NCBI RefSeq assembly: GCF_003458415.1
Contig: NZ_QRUF01000009.1
Location: forward strand, 1 to 64,000
DNA: 64,000 bases
Direction: 5' to 3'
Origin: Collinsella sp. AF25-2LB
Lineage (GTDB): Bacteria > Actinomycetota > Coriobacteriia > Coriobacteriales > Coriobacteriaceae
The notes beneath the pieces are model-generated. The model saw only the letters and a list, made by a program, of their open reading frames with translations, did no database searches and was not told the DNA's origin. Shown here piece after piece: positions 8,314-16,818 of the stretch; position 1 is the first letter of the stretch; every line of letters begins with the position of its first letter. The position numbers and the translations under genes were made by a program.

Positions 8314-9508
8314 GGCAGGCGATAATCTCATCCGAAAGATCGAGGGCGGAATTGGTCACGGCGTCCATATCGTAGTAACGATACTCGGCCAGACGACCCA
8401 CCGGGTGGAAGTTCGTCAGGTTCTGGACGCGCTCAAGATAGCGCTCATAGAGCTCACGGTTCTCGGGCTCAAGAATGGCGTAGTACGGCGTCTCGCCCGA
8501 GCCGGGCGTATAGGCCTTGGAGTACTCCTTCATGATGGTGGTCTTGCCGGGCAGGATCTGACCGGTCATGTTCTTGAACTCGGTAATGCGCGTGTAGTCC
8601 TCGCTCGTGGTGTAGTTGACGGTGCCCACGGGCTGGAACTGGTCCATATCGAGCGTCTCGAACTTCATGTCGAGCGTACGGTACGGCAGAGCGCCCAGGT
8701 CGAGGTTGAACAGCTCGTCAAGCGGACCGGTGTAGACGATCTCGCCGCCATAGACCTTACCGTCGATCTTGACGGTGGTCTCGTCGATCTCGAAGAGGTC
8801 GCGGGCGTCCACGTCGCAGAACACATCAATCAGATCGTGGTCGAGCATGCGCTCGAACAGCGCGGTATAGCCGTCCTGCGGCATGCCCTGGAAGGGAGCC
8901 TGCGGGAAGTAGCGGTCATCGTCGCCCACAAAGACGGGAACGCGGCCGGTGATCGAGGGATCGATCTGGTCGGGCGTCTGACCCCACTGCTTCATGGTGT
9001 AATGCAAAAAGACGTTCTCGTAGACGTAATCGGCGACCTCGGCAAGATCCGGGTCGTTCTTCTTGCGCAGCTCCATGATGGGCACCTTGACGTCCTTGCC
9101 AAAGGTCTCCACGAGCTTCTGATACAGCTCCTCGCCGCGCTCATCGCCAAAGGCAAGCTTGAGGCTCGCGTGGTTAAAGGGCACAGGCATAAGGGTGCCG
9201 TTGATGTTGGCGAGCACCTTGTGCTGGTAGTCCGTCCACTTGGTAAAGCGCGACAGGAAATTGTGGACGCGCTCATTAAAGGTATGGTAGATGTGCGGAC
9301 CATACTCGTGGACCAGGATTCCGGCCTCATCAGCGCAGTCGTAGGCGTTACCCGCAATGTGGCTACGGCGTTCCAGAACGGCAACGCGATAGCCGATAGT
9401 CTCGGCGAGACGACGGGCGCAAACGGCACCGGCATATCCAGCACCGACGACAATCATGTCGTATACGCCGGCGTTAAAGCCTTCAGGCAGGCCTGAGGTA
9501 ATCTGCAT
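8306..9508 (-). CDS. glf: UDP-galactopyranose mutase
   Basis: An FAD enzyme interconverting UDP-galactopyranose and UDP-galactofuranose for surface glycans. The 400-residue protein has the dinucleotide-binding motif VVGAGYAGAVCARRLAE, then the family motifs HEYGPHIYHT, GRVPVFVGDDDRYFPQ and YTGPLDELF. It is a little longer than the usual 370-390 residues because of an N-terminal extension of about 15 residues. It is the first gene of a two-gene unit with the glycosyltransferase. Confidence 0.95.
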   Translation of the reverse strand: MQITSGLPEGFNAGVYDMIVVGAGYAGAVCARRLAETIGYRVAVLERRSHIAGNAYDCADEAGILVHEYGPHIYHTFNERVHNFLSRFTKWTDYQHKVLANINGTLMPVPFNHASLKLAFGDERGEELYQKLVETFGKDVKVPIMELRKKNDPDLAEVADYVYENVFLHYTMKQWGQTPDQIDPSITGRVPVFVGDDDRYFPQAPFQGMPQDGYTALFERMLDHDLIDVFCDVDARDLFEIDETTVKIDGKVYGGEIVYTGPLDELFNLDLGALPYRTLDMKFETLDMDQFQPVGTVNYTTSEDYTRITEFKNMTGQILPGKTTIMKEYSKAYTPGSGETPYYAILEPENRELYERYLERVQNLTNFHPVGRLAEYRYYDMDAVTNSALDLSDEIIACHA

Positions 9509-9586
9509 CGATACTCCTTGTCAAAAGCCACGGGCTCGTTAGCTGGGCTTTTCTCGAACATTCTTCGAGACATATTTATCAGAGCG

Positions 9587-9612
9587 ATTATAGCGCTAAT
9601 GCGTCCTATAAT
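9587..9612. promoter_or_regulatory. Divergent promoter region between glf and pta
   Basis: A TATAAT box is visible on each strand: 9607-9612 for pta (+) and 9587-9592 for glf (-), placed face to face in the 231-bp gap. No strong -35 was found for either. The pta leader would be about 120 nt long. Confidence 0.4.
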
Positions 9613-9739
9613 GAGCTTGCCACACAAGGAAAGCTCAAGCACCGCGGCGTACATAATTGAAAGGTAAACCCGCTAGCAGCAGGTTTATTCGTGAACAGCC
9701 GGGCGCCTGGAGCTTAGCGAAACGCTTGTAAGGAGTAAC

Positions 9740-10720
9740 ATGAGCGATTTCCTAAACCGTATGAAGTCTGCCGCCAAGGCCGACCTTAAGACAATCGTCC
9801 TGCCCGAGGGCGAGGATCCGCGCACCATCGTCGCGGCCACCAAGATCATCGAGGAGGGCCTGGCAAAGATCGTCATCCTGGGCAACCCCGACGAGATCAA
9901 CGTTCCCGGCGCTACCGTCATCGACCCGCGTAATGCCGAGAAGCACGAGGAGTACGCGCAGAAGTTTGCCGAGCTCCGCGCCAAGAAGGGCGTTACCATC
10001 GAGCAGGCTCGCGCCCAGGTGATGGATGCCACCTACTTTGGCACCATGATGGTCAAGATGGGCGACGCCGACGGCCTGGTCTCCGGCGCCTGCCACTCCA
10101 CCGCCGACACCCTGCGCCCTGCGCTTCAGATCCTCAAGACCGCCCCGGGCACCAAGCTGGTCTCGGCCTTCTTCGTGATGTGCACCGACACCCCGCAGTT
10201 CGGCACCGACGGCACGCTGATCTTCGCCGACTGCGGCCTCAACATCAACCCGTCCTCCGACGAGCTCTCTGAGATCGCCATCGCCTCCGCTCACTCCTGG
10301 TCCACCTTCATGGGCAACGTTGAGCCGCACGTGGCCATGCTCTCCTACTCCACCATGGGCTCCGCCGGCGGCGAGGTCGCCAAGAAGGTCCAAGAGGCCG
10401 TGAAGTTCTGCAAGGAGAAGGCTCCCGAGCTCGCCATCGATGGCGACCTGCAGCTCGACGCCGCCATCGTTCCCACCGTCGCCCAGCTCAAGGCTCCTGG
10501 TTCCTCCGTTGCCGGTAAGGCCAACGTGCTCGTGTTCCCCGACCTCGAGGCCGGCAACATCGGCTACAAGCTGGTCCAGCGCTTCGCCGGCGCCGACGCC
10601 TACGGCCCCATCCTGCAGGGCATCGCCAAGCCGGTTAACGACCTTTCGCGCGGCTGCTCTGCCGACGACATCGTGGGTGTCGTGGCCATCACCGCCGTCC
10701 AGGCCCAGATGGCTGAGTAG
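9740..10720 (+). CDS. pta: Phosphate acetyltransferase
   Basis: Converts acetyl-CoA and phosphate to acetyl phosphate, which acetate kinase turns into acetate plus ATP. The 326-residue protein is the short catalytic form (PTA_PTB domain only). Characteristic stretches are TIVLPEGEDPRT, GLVSGACHSTADTLRP, FADCGLNINP, MLSYSTMGSAGG and the C-terminal NDLSRGCSADDIVG. A TAAGGAG site precedes the ATG. It faces the first of two ackA genes across a nested palindrome, so the acetate pathway genes are adjacent but convergent. Confidence 0.96.
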   Translation: MSDFLNRMKSAAKADLKTIVLPEGEDPRTIVAATKIIEEGLAKIVILGNPDEINVPGATVIDPRNAEKHEEYAQKFAELRAKKGVTIEQARAQVMDATYFGTMMVKMGDADGLVSGACHSTADTLRPALQILKTAPGTKLVSAFFVMCTDTPQFGTDGTLIFADCGLNINPSSDELSEIAIASAHSWSTFMGNVEPHVAMLSYSTMGSAGGEVAKKVQEAVKFCKEKAPELAIDGDLQLDAAIVPTVAQLKAPGSSVAGKANVLVFPDLEAGNIGYKLVQRFAGADAYGPILQGIAKPVNDLSRGCSADDIVGVVAITAVQAQMAE

Positions 10721-10735
10721 CGGACATATCCCCTC

Positions 10736-10862
10736 GGGACCCTACAGGGTAAAGCTCTGAAAACGTCCTCGGACATGCATGAAACCCCCGCTGCGCACTT
10801 CGTGCGGCGGGGGTTTCATGCGTCCTGCGGAATATTTTCAGAGCTTTACCCTGTAGGGTCCC
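10736..10862. repeat. Nested palindrome, core family I, copy 3, at the pta/ackA junction
   Basis: Perfect 28-bp arms (10736-10763 and 10835-10862) enclose a 71-nt core. The core has a 15-bp inner stem GCATGAAACCCCCGC/GCGGGGGTTTCATGC (10777-10791, 10807-10821) extended by CGCAC-TTC-GTGCG. CGTCCT (10764-10769) and TGCGGAA (10826-10832) match the core ends of the copies at 6.9 and 7.1 kb. It begins 15 nt after the pta stop. Confidence 0.8.
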
Positions 10863-11214
10863 TGCCGCCACGTAGCAATCAGAGAATCCGGGGTGGACGG
10901 CGGCTTGGCTACGAGCTGGAGCTGAAAATCTGAATGGATGGGTGCCGTTGCTGGGAGCGCAGGCGTTGCTGATGATGATCACTTTGGAGATTGAAAGGCC
11001 GGTGGGCTTCGGCGGTTGTTGTGCCGGAAACTACATCCCAGTTTGGAGGCAGATTGTGGGATGTGGCTTCCGCTTGGGGCCTGTTTGGGAAACTTTGGGA
11101 CGGAATTTTGCTTTATTGTGGGTCGCACTTTCCGCAACGTGCCTCAACCGGAAAGCGTGTCCCAGTATTTGCGCTCGAAATGGGATGGGGTTTCCGCCGT
11201 CCACCTGCTAGTAA
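10863..11214. other. Non-coding stretch between pta and ackA with degenerate repeats
   Basis: No credible gene is seen. Four loosely related motifs of the form TGGGATG-x-GG-x-TTTCCGC occur at about 11055-11073, 11094-11111, 11116-11135 and 11181-11197. They could be remnants of an inserted element or part of an RNA; nothing more can be supported. Confidence 0.35.
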
Positions 11215-11248
11215 AAAGGCCTCCGGAGCTGTTGCTCTGGAGGCCTTT
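11215..11248 (-). terminator. Terminator of the downstream acetate kinase gene
   Basis: A 15-bp stem AAAGGCCTCCGGAGC paired with GCTCTGGAGGCCTTT (one wobble), with TTTTTAC following on the minus strand. Confidence 0.85.
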
Positions 11249-11270
11249 CGTTTACTTGCAAATGCGCGCG

Positions 11271-12449
11271 TTAGTTGTTCTTGGTCAGGCGCTCGACGTC
11301 GTGGGCGATCATGTATTCCTCGTCGGTGGGGATGACCATAACCGTGACGGAAGAGCCGGCGGCGCTGATGACCTGTGGGCCGTTGCCCACGGCCTCGCGG
11401 TTCTTGTTGTTGTCGATGCGCACGCCCAACCACTCAAAGCAGTCGCAGAAGGCCTTGCGGATCGACCAGTCGTTCTCGCCGATGCCGGCGGTAAAGGTAA
11501 TGGTGTCCACGCCCGCCATGGAAGCGATCATGGAACCGGCCTGCTGCATGGCCTTATAGGCGAACATATCGAAGGCAAGCAGGCAGCGCTCATCGCCCTC
11601 GGAGGCGCGCGTGCGGATGTCGCGGGCGTCGTTGGAGATACCCGAAATGGCAAGCAGGCCGGACTGCTTGTTCATCATGTCGTCGACTTCCCGGTAGCTG
11701 TAACCGCCCTCGCGCTGCAGGTAGCATACGGTAGCCGGGTCAATGGAACCGCAGCGGGTACCCATCATCAGACCGTCAAGCGGCGTGAGGCCCATCGTGG
11801 TGTCGCGGCACACGCCGTCCTCGATAGCAGCAAGCGAAGCACCGTTACCCAAATGGCACGAAAGCAGACGGTGGCAGCGCGAACCCAGGATCTCCTTGGC
11901 CATCATCCACTCATAGCGGTGGCTCGTGCCGTGGGCGCCGTACTTGCGCACGTGGTACTTGTCGCACACGTCCTTGGGCAGCGCGTAGGTATAGGCGACC
12001 TCGGGCATGGTCATGTGGAACGAGGTGTCGAAGACCGCCACGTTGGGCAGCTCCGGATACTTCTCACGGCAATACTCAATCGCCGCGGCCTCGCCGTAGT
12101 TGTGCAGCGGAGCAAGCGGTGCCACCTCGAGAATCTTGGCCATGACCTCGTCGTCGACGACCGCGGAATCATCGAAGTGCCAGCCGCCCTGAACGATGCG
12201 ATGCCCAATGCCATCAATCGTAAAGTCGGTCTTCTCGAGCTCCTCGAGCACACGAGCGATAGCAGAGCGATGATCGGGGAAAGGGACCTCCTCGGTCTGC
12301 TTGGCGCCACCGTTCTCGGAGTGGCCAAAGATGCCCATGTCCGAACCGATACGTTCGCAGTTGCCCTTGGCGAAAACCTCGCGGGTAACGGTATCCAAAA
12401 GCTGATATTTAAGGCTTGAGCTGCCGGCGTTGACAACAAGTACGTTCAT
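11271..12449 (-). CDS. ackA: Acetate kinase, copy 1
   Basis: Makes ATP from acetyl phosphate and ADP. The 392-residue protein carries the full set of family motifs: MNVLVVNAGSSSLKYQ, GHRIVQGGW, HGTSHRY, CHLGNGASLAAI, DTTMGLTPLDGLMMGTRCG and FTAGIGEN. It lies directly downstream of a second complete ackA gene in the same orientation, separated by about 160 bp that include the terminator of that gene, so each copy may have its own promoter. The two proteins have the same length and are clearly paralogous but diverged (for example GVRIDNNKNREAVG here versus GVKMDHARNALRGD in copy 2). Confidence 0.95.
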   Translation of the reverse strand: MNVLVVNAGSSSLKYQLLDTVTREVFAKGNCERIGSDMGIFGHSENGGAKQTEEVPFPDHRSAIARVLEELEKTDFTIDGIGHRIVQGGWHFDDSAVVDDEVMAKILEVAPLAPLHNYGEAAAIEYCREKYPELPNVAVFDTSFHMTMPEVAYTYALPKDVCDKYHVRKYGAHGTSHRYEWMMAKEILGSRCHRLLSCHLGNGASLAAIEDGVCRDTTMGLTPLDGLMMGTRCGSIDPATVCYLQREGGYSYREVDDMMNKQSGLLAISGISNDARDIRTRASEGDERCLLAFDMFAYKAMQQAGSMIASMAGVDTITFTAGIGENDWSIRKAFCDCFEWLGVRIDNNKNREAVGNGPQVISAAGSSVTVMVIPTDEEYMIAHDVERLTKNN

Positions 12450-12560
12450 GAGACTCCTTTGCAGTGCAATACGGTCGACGCAGACCCCTTAAGGCGGCCG
12501 CATTTTAATAAGAAGTTATCACAACTTGATAAATAGCTATCAAGCATATCGCCCAACGAG

Positions 12561-12602
12561 CACAAAAGAGGGGCCGAACGGCGCTCGGTCGTCCAGCCCC
12601 TC
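12561..12602 (-). terminator. Terminator of the upstream acetate kinase gene
   Basis: The stem GAGGGGC/GCCCCTC is followed by TTTTGTG on the minus strand. It separates the two ackA copies. Confidence 0.7.
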
Positions 12603-12613
12603 CCCTCTTGCAA

Positions 12614-13792
12614 TTACTTGCCGTTGACGATGCGCTCGACGTCAGAAGCGATCATGAACTCCTCGTCCGTGGGAATGACGAAGATCTTGACCTTGGAATC
12701 CTTGGCAGACAGGCACCAAGCGCCGTCGCCACGCAGGGCGTTACGGGCATGGTCCATCTTGACGCCCATAAAGGCCAGACGGTCGGCAACGCCGGCGCGA
12801 ACGGCCGGAGCGTGCTCACCGATGCCGGCGGTGAAGACCAGCGTGTCCATGCCGCACATGGAAGTGGCCATCTCGGCAGCCTTGGCGGCAATCTTGTAGA
12901 CGAACATATCGAAGGCGAGCTGAGCCTCAGGGTCACCAGCAGCGGCGAGCTCCTCGACATTGCGGCAGTCGTTGGTCTTGCCGCCGGTCACAGCCAAAAG
13001 GCCGGACTTCTTGTTCATCATCTCGTCGACCTCGTCGAAGGTGTAGCCGCCCTCGCGCTGCAGGTAGCACACGGTAGCCGGGTCGATGGAGCCGCAGCGG
13101 GTGCCCATCATGACGCCGTCGAGCGGGGTGAGGCCCATGGTGGTGTCCATGCACTTGCCGTCCTCGATGGCGCACAGGGAGGCACCGGAGCCGATGTGGC
13201 ACACGACGACCTTGCGGGCCTCGCCGTTGGTCATCTCGGCGACCTTCTTGGAGATGTAGCGGTAGCTGGTGCCGTGGGCGCCGTACTTACGGATGTGCAG
13301 CTTGTCGCAAACATCCTTGGGAAGGGCGTAAGTCTTGGCGACCTCGGGCATGTTGAAGTGGAAAGCGGTGTCGTAGACCGTAACGTTGGGCAGGTCGGGA
13401 TACTGCTCCAGGCAGTACTCGATAACGTTGGCCTCGGGGTTGTTGTGCAGCGGCGCTAGCGGGGCGACCTCGCGAATCTTGGCGAGAACGTCCTCGTCGA
13501 CGAGGGAGGAATCGCCAAAGTACCAACCGCCCTGAACGATGCGGTGACCGATGCCCTCGATCTTGACGCCGTTGGCCTCGAGGTCCTTCAGGACAGCCTC
13601 GATGGCGACCTTGTGGTCGGGGAACTCGATGTTCTCGGTCACCTTCTTGGAGCCGTTGGCAGCATGGGTGAAGGTACCGCCGGTAAAGCAGACGCGCTCG
13701 CAGGAGCCCTTTGCGGACACCTTGTGGGACTTGGTATCGATGACCTGATACTTAAGGGTCGAAGATCCTGCGTTGACGACCAGAACGTTCAT
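12614..13792 (-). CDS. ackA: Acetate kinase, copy 2
   Basis: The second full acetate kinase, 392 residues, with MNVLVVNAGSSTLKYQ, GHRIVQGGWYF, HGTSYRY, CHIGSGASLCAI, DTTMGLTPLDGVMMGTRCG and FTAGIGEH. In the usual ackA motif HGTSH the second His is replaced by Tyr here (HGTSYRY), while copy 1 keeps it. That position is near the active site in the family, so the copies may differ in kinetics or substrate (acetate, propionate, butyrate). It is the upstream member of the tandem pair. Confidence 0.94.
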   Translation of the reverse strand: MNVLVVNAGSSTLKYQVIDTKSHKVSAKGSCERVCFTGGTFTHAANGSKKVTENIEFPDHKVAIEAVLKDLEANGVKIEGIGHRIVQGGWYFGDSSLVDEDVLAKIREVAPLAPLHNNPEANVIEYCLEQYPDLPNVTVYDTAFHFNMPEVAKTYALPKDVCDKLHIRKYGAHGTSYRYISKKVAEMTNGEARKVVVCHIGSGASLCAIEDGKCMDTTMGLTPLDGVMMGTRCGSIDPATVCYLQREGGYTFDEVDEMMNKKSGLLAVTGGKTNDCRNVEELAAAGDPEAQLAFDMFVYKIAAKAAEMATSMCGMDTLVFTAGIGEHAPAVRAGVADRLAFMGVKMDHARNALRGDGAWCLSAKDSKVKIFVIPTDEEFMIASDVERIVNGK

Positions 13793-13912
13793 GTGTCTCC
13801 CTACTAACAGGCGGTGTGGCGCCGCCAGGTTACATACACTTCAATAATAAACCCAAACGCCCTCGCGCTCGGGTTTATTGCGTTGATATATAAGTTATCG
13901 GTGCCTAAATAC

Positions 13913-15073
13913 TCATGGCCTTTGACTTGTAAGACGAAATAGCGCGGGGATATACACCAGGGAAGAAATCCCGAGCGCAACAAGCAATACGACTCGAATG
14001 CCCGCAACGCTACTCAGCACAGAGTTGAGCAGATAGAAAAGAACGGCACCCACCGCCACCATCTGGCTTTGAACCGAAATCAGTGAACAGCGCATCGATG
14101 AGTCGGCAGCATTTTGGAAAACTGAGTATTTGATTGGGGCAAACAACGAGTACGCAACTGTCTGCAGCACATAGAACACGGGCAGCAAATTAGCCGGAGT
14201 AAGGGGGATCAAAAACAAAGCTGTCAAGACTAAGCGAATGATGCCGCAAATACGCGCAAAACGGCCCTTGTCGACATGAGCAATCACACTGGGCACAATA
14301 AGCCCCATGGAGGCCGAGGCAAGGAGCTGGACCGCAATGGTCACACCCGAAGCGACGGAATTCATTCCGCGGCCCGCAAGCAGCAGTGAGAAAAAGTCTT
14401 CCAGGGCGACAAAAGCAAATGCCTGAGAACAGTCCATGATGAACGCTGAACGAAGAATGCCATTACACGCAATAGCGGCACCGATCATCTTCGGGCTAAT
14501 TCCACGCTCAGGTGCCCCCGCAGTGCCCCCTCTTCGCATCTCAGGAATGCAGACAACGACAACCAACGTCAACACCATTGCGATGATATCTGCCGAAAGA
14601 CCAATGAGATATGCACCGACAGACGAAATGAAACCGCCCACGCAAGCGGAGATGGCATAAGAGGCATAGAAAACAAATCGCTCAACGACATTAAGTCTTA
14701 CGAGCTGGTCCTGAGAGACGCTGTCAATGTAAATCGCTTCTATGGATCCGCTCAGACATGCAACGGCAAAACCTTTGAGAGCGAACGCACCGATTAAAAG
14801 CAGAGGGGAACGGACGAGAAGCAGGGCGGCGTAGTATCCAAGCATCCCCACGACGCCAACGAGACCGCTTGCCTTTCGTCCAAACCTATCAGCAATATAG
14901 CCAGTGGGAACTTCGAGGATGAACTTGCTCACTTGATATGCAATCATCATGCTAGAAATCGCCACTATCGAGAATCCGACGAATTCAAGGTAAACCGTCA
15001 GAAAATACAAAATAGTGCTGAAGTTCGACAGAAAAACGAACGTCATATAAAGCAAAACCGTACGGTTTTTCAT
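13913..15073 (-). CDS. MFS transporter
   Basis: An integral membrane protein of 386 residues with about twelve hydrophobic segments and the MFS loop 2-3 motif (GYIADRFGRKASGL). The substrate is unknown. The start at 15073 was chosen over the upstream codon because of a GGAGGG site six bases before ATG. It follows the LysR-type regulator on the same strand, with about 120 bp between them. Both genes look less GC-rich than their neighbours, which may point to transfer. Confidence 0.85.
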   Translation of the reverse strand: MKNRTVLLYMTFVFLSNFSTILYFLTVYLEFVGFSIVAISSMMIAYQVSKFILEVPTGYIADRFGRKASGLVGVVGMLGYYAALLLVRSPLLLIGAFALKGFAVACLSGSIEAIYIDSVSQDQLVRLNVVERFVFYASYAISACVGGFISSVGAYLIGLSADIIAMVLTLVVVVCIPEMRRGGTAGAPERGISPKMIGAAIACNGILRSAFIMDCSQAFAFVALEDFFSLLLAGRGMNSVASGVTIAVQLLASASMGLIVPSVIAHVDKGRFARICGIIRLVLTALFLIPLTPANLLPVFYVLQTVAYSLFAPIKYSVFQNAADSSMRCSLISVQSQMVAVGAVLFYLLNSVLSSVAGIRVVLLVALGISSLVYIPALFRLTSQRP

Positions 15074-15192
15074 GCTCCGCCCTCCAAGAGTCAGCAATCT
15101 AAATCGAAATCTTGGAAAAGCATGAGGGCAAAGCTGTCAGCTATGTGTTGCAGGGCGTCAACATTCACTTGACGACACGAGGCCAAATGGCC

Positions 15193-16083
15193 TCACGAAG
15201 CGAGATGACGCAATAGGTGAAGAAATACCGTCTGGTGTCGATCGGTCCAGGCATTTTGTCGATAGCAAAAGTAGATGGGCAAGGCTACGTCATGTGAGGC
15301 TTCAATGGAGCACTCGCTCACTTCCGATCCATCCGATGCGAGAGAAGAGCCAGAAAAACTCAATATCAATCCCCCGGCTTGAAGAAACTCAGCCTGCGCC
15401 CTGTTTCCGTATTCGACATCGCGAAAGCGGAAATTAACCAGCTGAGCTTCGGGACATTGATTGATTGCATTGAGACAGGGTGACAAATTAATGGGAACAG
15501 CGAGCCTGCCGCCCAGTAACTCACGAACGGTCATAGCACCCACAGATTGATGACCAGCTGGGCATGAAAGAACCCTGAGCTCCTTTTCACCCATATATTT
15601 TGAAGAAAGGACGCTGTCCCGTGGTTCCTCAAACGAGATAGCCGCGTCCGAAATGCCAAGTATAAGTGATTCAAAGCATGTAGCCGTTGGCTGATGCCAC
15701 ACATCGAGGTGAATCTGAGGGTGCGAGCTTTCAAACGAGTCATACCAGTTTTCGGCAAAAAGGCGCCCCCGCCCATGAAGGCAGGGGGCGTAAAGACGAA
15801 AGTGGCCGTCGGGCGAGACGCCGTCGTCCCTCGATTGAGCGTACTTTTTGAGATCGTCGACTTGTGCCAGGATCACGCGTGCACGACGCGCAAATTCTCT
15901 GCCCGCCGGAGACAAAACAGCCTCCCCCGCCGATCGGTTGAGCAAAACGATCTGATACTCAGATTCCAACTTTTTGATTGCCGACGAAACGGCCTGCGGA
16001 CTCACATGAACGGCGCGAGCTGCTTTGCGCACGCCGCCATAGTTCGCTACCGCTTGAAGGTATTCGAGTTGAGAAAGCTGCAT
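15193..16083 (-). CDS. LysR-family transcriptional regulator
   Basis: A 296-residue regulator. The N-terminal winged HTH (residues about 1-60) shows the LysR pattern (LSQLEYLQAVANYGGVRKAA, then SPQAVSSAIKKLE). The C-terminal part is a periplasmic-binding-protein-like effector domain, with an unusually poor match after residue 90. The natural target is the adjacent MFS gene downstream on the same strand. The inducer is unknown. Confidence 0.85.
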   Translation of the reverse strand: MQLSQLEYLQAVANYGGVRKAARAVHVSPQAVSSAIKKLESEYQIVLLNRSAGEAVLSPAGREFARRARVILAQVDDLKKYAQSRDDGVSPDGHFRLYAPCLHGRGRLFAENWYDSFESSHPQIHLDVWHQPTATCFESLILGISDAAISFEEPRDSVLSSKYMGEKELRVLSCPAGHQSVGAMTVRELLGGRLAVPINLSPCLNAINQCPEAQLVNFRFRDVEYGNRAQAEFLQAGGLILSFSGSSLASDGSEVSECSIEASHDVALPIYFCYRQNAWTDRHQTVFLHLLRHLAS

Positions 16084-16124
16084 AGATTACTCCAAAGGCA
16101 GCCAAGTCGACGGCCTACGCGCCC

Positions 16125-16460
16125 TCAGATGAGGTTCTCACCCAAGTTCTTGCCGCCGAGGACGTGCATATGGAAATGCATGACGGTCTGACCGGCGTTG
16201 ACGCCCTTGTTGGAGATGACGCGGAAACCGTCCTCCAAGCCCTTGGCCTTAGCGACCTCCTGGATGGCGTGAGCCATGGCGCCCATGGTCTCGGCAGGCA
16301 CATTATCGGCGATATCGCTGTAGTGCTTCTTGGGAATCACGAGAGTGTGGACCGGCGCCTGGGGGTTGAGGTCGTCGAAGGCGATGACTTGATCGTCCTC
16401 GTAAACGACGGTCGAGGGGATCTCGTGGTTGGCAATTTTGCAGAAGATGCAATCACACAT
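16125..16460 (-). CDS. HIT family nucleotide-binding hydrolase
   Basis: A 111-residue histidine-triad protein of the HINT/PKCI type, members of which hydrolyse adenosine 5'-phosphoramidates. The triad HFHMHVLGG lies near the C-terminus and the N-terminal CIFCKIANHEIPSTVVYED is typical. It is cytoplasmic. It lies about 50 bp downstream of xseB on the same strand and may be co-transcribed with the exonuclease VII genes. Confidence 0.93.
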   Translation of the reverse strand: MCDCIFCKIANHEIPSTVVYEDDQVIAFDDLNPQAPVHTLVIPKKHYSDIADNVPAETMGAMAHAIQEVAKAKGLEDGFRVISNKGVNAGQTVMHFHMHVLGGKNLGENLI

Positions 16461-16509
16461 GGTTGGTTCCTTTCTCGCAGACCAAGGTAATTATATTTGG
16501 TCGGGGTGG

Positions 16510-16776
16510 TTAGAACGAGAGGTTGTCGTCCGTGTTGGCGGCCTCGCCGTCGGCGAGCACGTCGTTGCCGTCGACGTCCTTAAGGAGCACCGAGACCTTC
16601 TGCTCGGCATCGGACAAGCGAGTACGCAGGCTCTTGAGGAGCTCTACGCCGCGGGTATAGCTCTCGAGCGACTCCTCGAGCTCCATATCGCCCGACTCCA
16701 GGCTGCGGATGATGAGCTCCAACTCCTGCGAAGCCTGCTTGTACGTAAGCTGCTCGACCGGGGTTTTCTCTGCCAT
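16510..16776 (-). CDS. xseB: Exodeoxyribonuclease VII small subunit
   Basis: An 88-residue all-helical small subunit of exonuclease VII, with the family core YKQASQELELIIRSLESGDM, then LEESLESYTRGVELLK. It binds XseA in excess to form the single-strand-specific nuclease. It lies 42 bp downstream of xseA. An acidic C-terminal tail follows the conserved part. Confidence 0.93.
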   Translation of the reverse strand: MAEKTPVEQLTYKQASQELELIIRSLESGDMELEESLESYTRGVELLKSLRTRLSDAEQKVSVLLKDVDGNDVLADGEAANTDDNLSF

Positions 16777-16818
16777 ATCTGTTTCCTTTCCTAAAGGTTT
16801 ATCGCTATGAAACGCAGC

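Noticed and set aside
11016-12419. 467-codon + strand frame opposite ackA copy 1
   Set aside because: Antisense shadow of a certain gene; His/Val/Gly-rich composition typical of reverse-strand frames in GC-rich DNA. The same applies to 8225-9496 (opposite glf), 12608-13459 and 51133-53109.
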